A stretch of DNA of 6,226 bases. Origin: Sphingomonadaceae bacterium (GTDB taxonomy: Bacteria > Pseudomonadota > Alphaproteobacteria > Sphingomonadales > Sphingomonadaceae). The translations under genes and the position numbers were made by a program. The stretch lies in assembly GCA_947442095.1 (NCBI GenBank), contig CANEVG010000222.1, positions 1 through 6,226 on the forward strand, in the 5' to 3' direction. Shown here one piece after another: positions 5,088 through 6,226 of this stretch (the stretch's first letter is position 1; every line of letters begins with the position of its first letter). Below the pieces are notes generated by a model. The model did no database searches and was not told where the DNA came from. It saw nothing but the letters and a program-made list of their open reading frames with translations.

Positions 5088-6226
5088 TCAGAAGGAGGCC
5101 TTGATGGTGCCGCCGAAAGTGCGCGGATCGCCGATCTGGCCGGCGATCAGGCCGGTGTTGCCGCCGGTGCCGGCCAGCAGCAATTCGGCATAATTCTGGT
5201 TGAAGGCATTGCGCACCCAGCCGAACACATCGAACCGCTCGGTGCGGAAGCCCGCGCGGAAGTTGTGCAGCGAATAGCCGTTCACGTTGGTGTAGATCGA
5301 CGGTGTTGGGTTGGACGACCAGCTTGAACGGTAGCTGGCATCGTAGCCGAAGTAAGCTTGCCCTTCCTGGCCGAAGATCGGCGTAGGCAGATTGGCTTCG
5401 GCGCCCCATGCCGCTGCCCACTTCGAAACGCCGGGCAGCGGCGCGCCGGATGCGTCAACGAAGGGCGGGCTGACCGCGCCCGGTGTGCCCGGTGCGCCGA
5501 TGCTGACGCCGGGAGCAAGCGTGTAGCGGCACTTGTCGTTGGGATCCACGGTGATCCCGGTGCTGGAACCACCTGCCAGTTCGGGCGGCGGCGGGGCGTC
5601 GCAGAAGTTCTGGAAGGTGGCATCGGTATAGGCAACGTTGGCATAAGTGCTGAACCGGTCGCTCGGCCGCAGCGAGAGGTCGGCCTCGACACCGCGCGAG
5701 CGGACCTTGTCGGCATTGGCGAGGTATCCGCGCACGGTGCCGAGCTGGCCATTGCTCACGCTGGCCTGGAAGTCCTTAATCTCGGTCCAGAAGCCAGTGA
5801 CGTTGAAAGTGGCACGGCGGTCCCAGAACTGGGTCTTGAAACCGGCCTCGAAGTGATCGACTTTCTCGGGTTTGATCGTGAAGGTTGAGGCGATTGGCAC
5901 GCCTTCGGGATCGGTCGGCACGCCGTTCAGGTTGATGCCGCCGGTTTTGAACGAGCGCGCGTAAGTTGCATAGACGTTGATATCGGGCGTGATCTTGTAG
6001 CGCAGGTTGACGTCGTAGGAGAGGTTCCACGCGCTGAACGTGGGTTCGAAGAATTGCGAAGCCTGAATGCCGCGCAGCTGCGCGATCCACCGGTCGGTGA
6101 AATAGGGCGAGCCTGGAACCGGCGAGACGATCTGCCGTGTGCCGTCCGAGGCATTGCCGGTCACGACCGAATCGTAGAGCCCCTTCTTCTTGTCGTAGTT
6201 CACGCGGACGCCGGGCGAGATCACGA
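5088..6226 (-). CDS. TonB-dependent outer-membrane receptor, C-terminal part (start outside the window)
   Basis: About 378 C-terminal residues of a 22-strand beta-barrel receptor are visible; the plug domain, TonB box and signal peptide lie beyond the right edge. Residue numbers below count from the GTG codon at 6224, which is internal and not a start. Barrel signatures are clear: VNLRYKITPDINVYATYARSF (72-92), KPEKVDHFEAGFKTQFWDRR (118-137), RSRGVEADLSLRPSDRFSTY (175-194), YSLHNFRAGF (317-326), WVRNAFNQNYAELL (336-349), and an ending of GDPRTFGGTIKASF with the terminal Phe needed for outer-membrane assembly. Alternating aromatic and polar strands fit the family. A long Pro/Gly-rich external loop (about 208-266) contains Cys208 and Cys232, which may form a disulfide. 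Such receptors import siderophores, vitamin B12, sugars or aromatic compounds using TonB energy; the substrate cannot be told from this fragment. A strong terminator follows. Confidence 0.95.
   Translation of the reverse strand, partial: VISPGVRVNYDKKKGLYDSVVTGNASDGTRQIVSPVPGSPYFTDRWIAQLRGIQASQFFEPTFSAWNLSYDVNLRYKITPDINVYATYARSFKTGGINLNGVPTDPEGVPIASTFTIKPEKVDHFEAGFKTQFWDRRATFNVTGFWTEIKDFQASVSNGQLGTVRGYLANADKVRSRGVEADLSLRPSDRFSTYANVAYTDATFQNFCDAPPPPELAGGSSTGITVDPNDKCRYTLAPGVSIGAPGTPGAVSPPFVDASGAPLPGVSKWAAAWGAEANLPTPIFGQEGQAYFGYDASYRSSWSSNPTPSIYTNVNGYSLHNFRAGFRTERFDVFGWVRNAFNQNYAELLLAGTGGNTGLIAGQIGDPRTFGGTIKASF

Noticed and set aside
4831..5421. Minus-strand 196-aa open frame across the receptor 3' end and terminator
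   Set aside because: It runs in another frame through the TonB-dependent receptor and through the terminator hairpin, and its composition is Arg/Gln/His-rich.

Overview
The window looks like a chromosomal segment from a GC-rich alphaproteobacterium, most likely a sphingomonad (Sphingomonas, Novosphingobium or Erythrobacter-like). This is inferred from strongly G/C-biased third codon positions, the RlmN / IalB-like / DUF4169 neighbourhood and a sphingomonad-style TonB-dependent receptor. No rRNA, tRNA, CRISPR array or intact mobile element was seen.

Layout from left to right. (1) Positions 1-72 hold the first 24 codons of a minus-strand secreted protein, with a clear ribosome binding site and a perfect 16-bp palindrome upstream. 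(2) Positions 282-1124 on the plus strand carry the only plus-strand coding signal: one continuous reading frame with coding character, broken by three in-frame stops. It reads as a decayed phage virion-type beta-sandwich protein. (3) Positions 1128-4781 are a compact minus-strand cluster, transcribed right to left: a TauE/SafE-family membrane exporter, a histidine phosphatase, a DUF4169 protein, a 71-aa protein of unknown function, an IalB-like periplasmic protein, and rlmN (23S rRNA/tRNA adenine-C2 methyltransferase). The middle genes overlap by 1-4 bases, which suggests co-transcription and translational coupling. (4) Positions 4782-5087 are intergenic. They hold a strong intrinsic terminator (for the gene on the right) and probably the promoter of the cluster. 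(5) Positions 5088-6226 encode the C-terminal ~378 residues of a TonB-dependent outer-membrane receptor whose start lies outside the window.

The cluster combines rRNA/tRNA modification (RlmN), envelope proteins (IalB-like, TauE/SafE) and small uncharacterised cytoplasmic proteins. No single pathway is evident, so it is best seen as a conserved housekeeping neighbourhood. The most unusual item is the phage-like relic, whose 3' end stops three bases short of the convergent rlmN stop codon. I did not find convincing evidence of an undescribed biological system; the best leads are that relic, the 71-aa protein and the unexplained palindromes.
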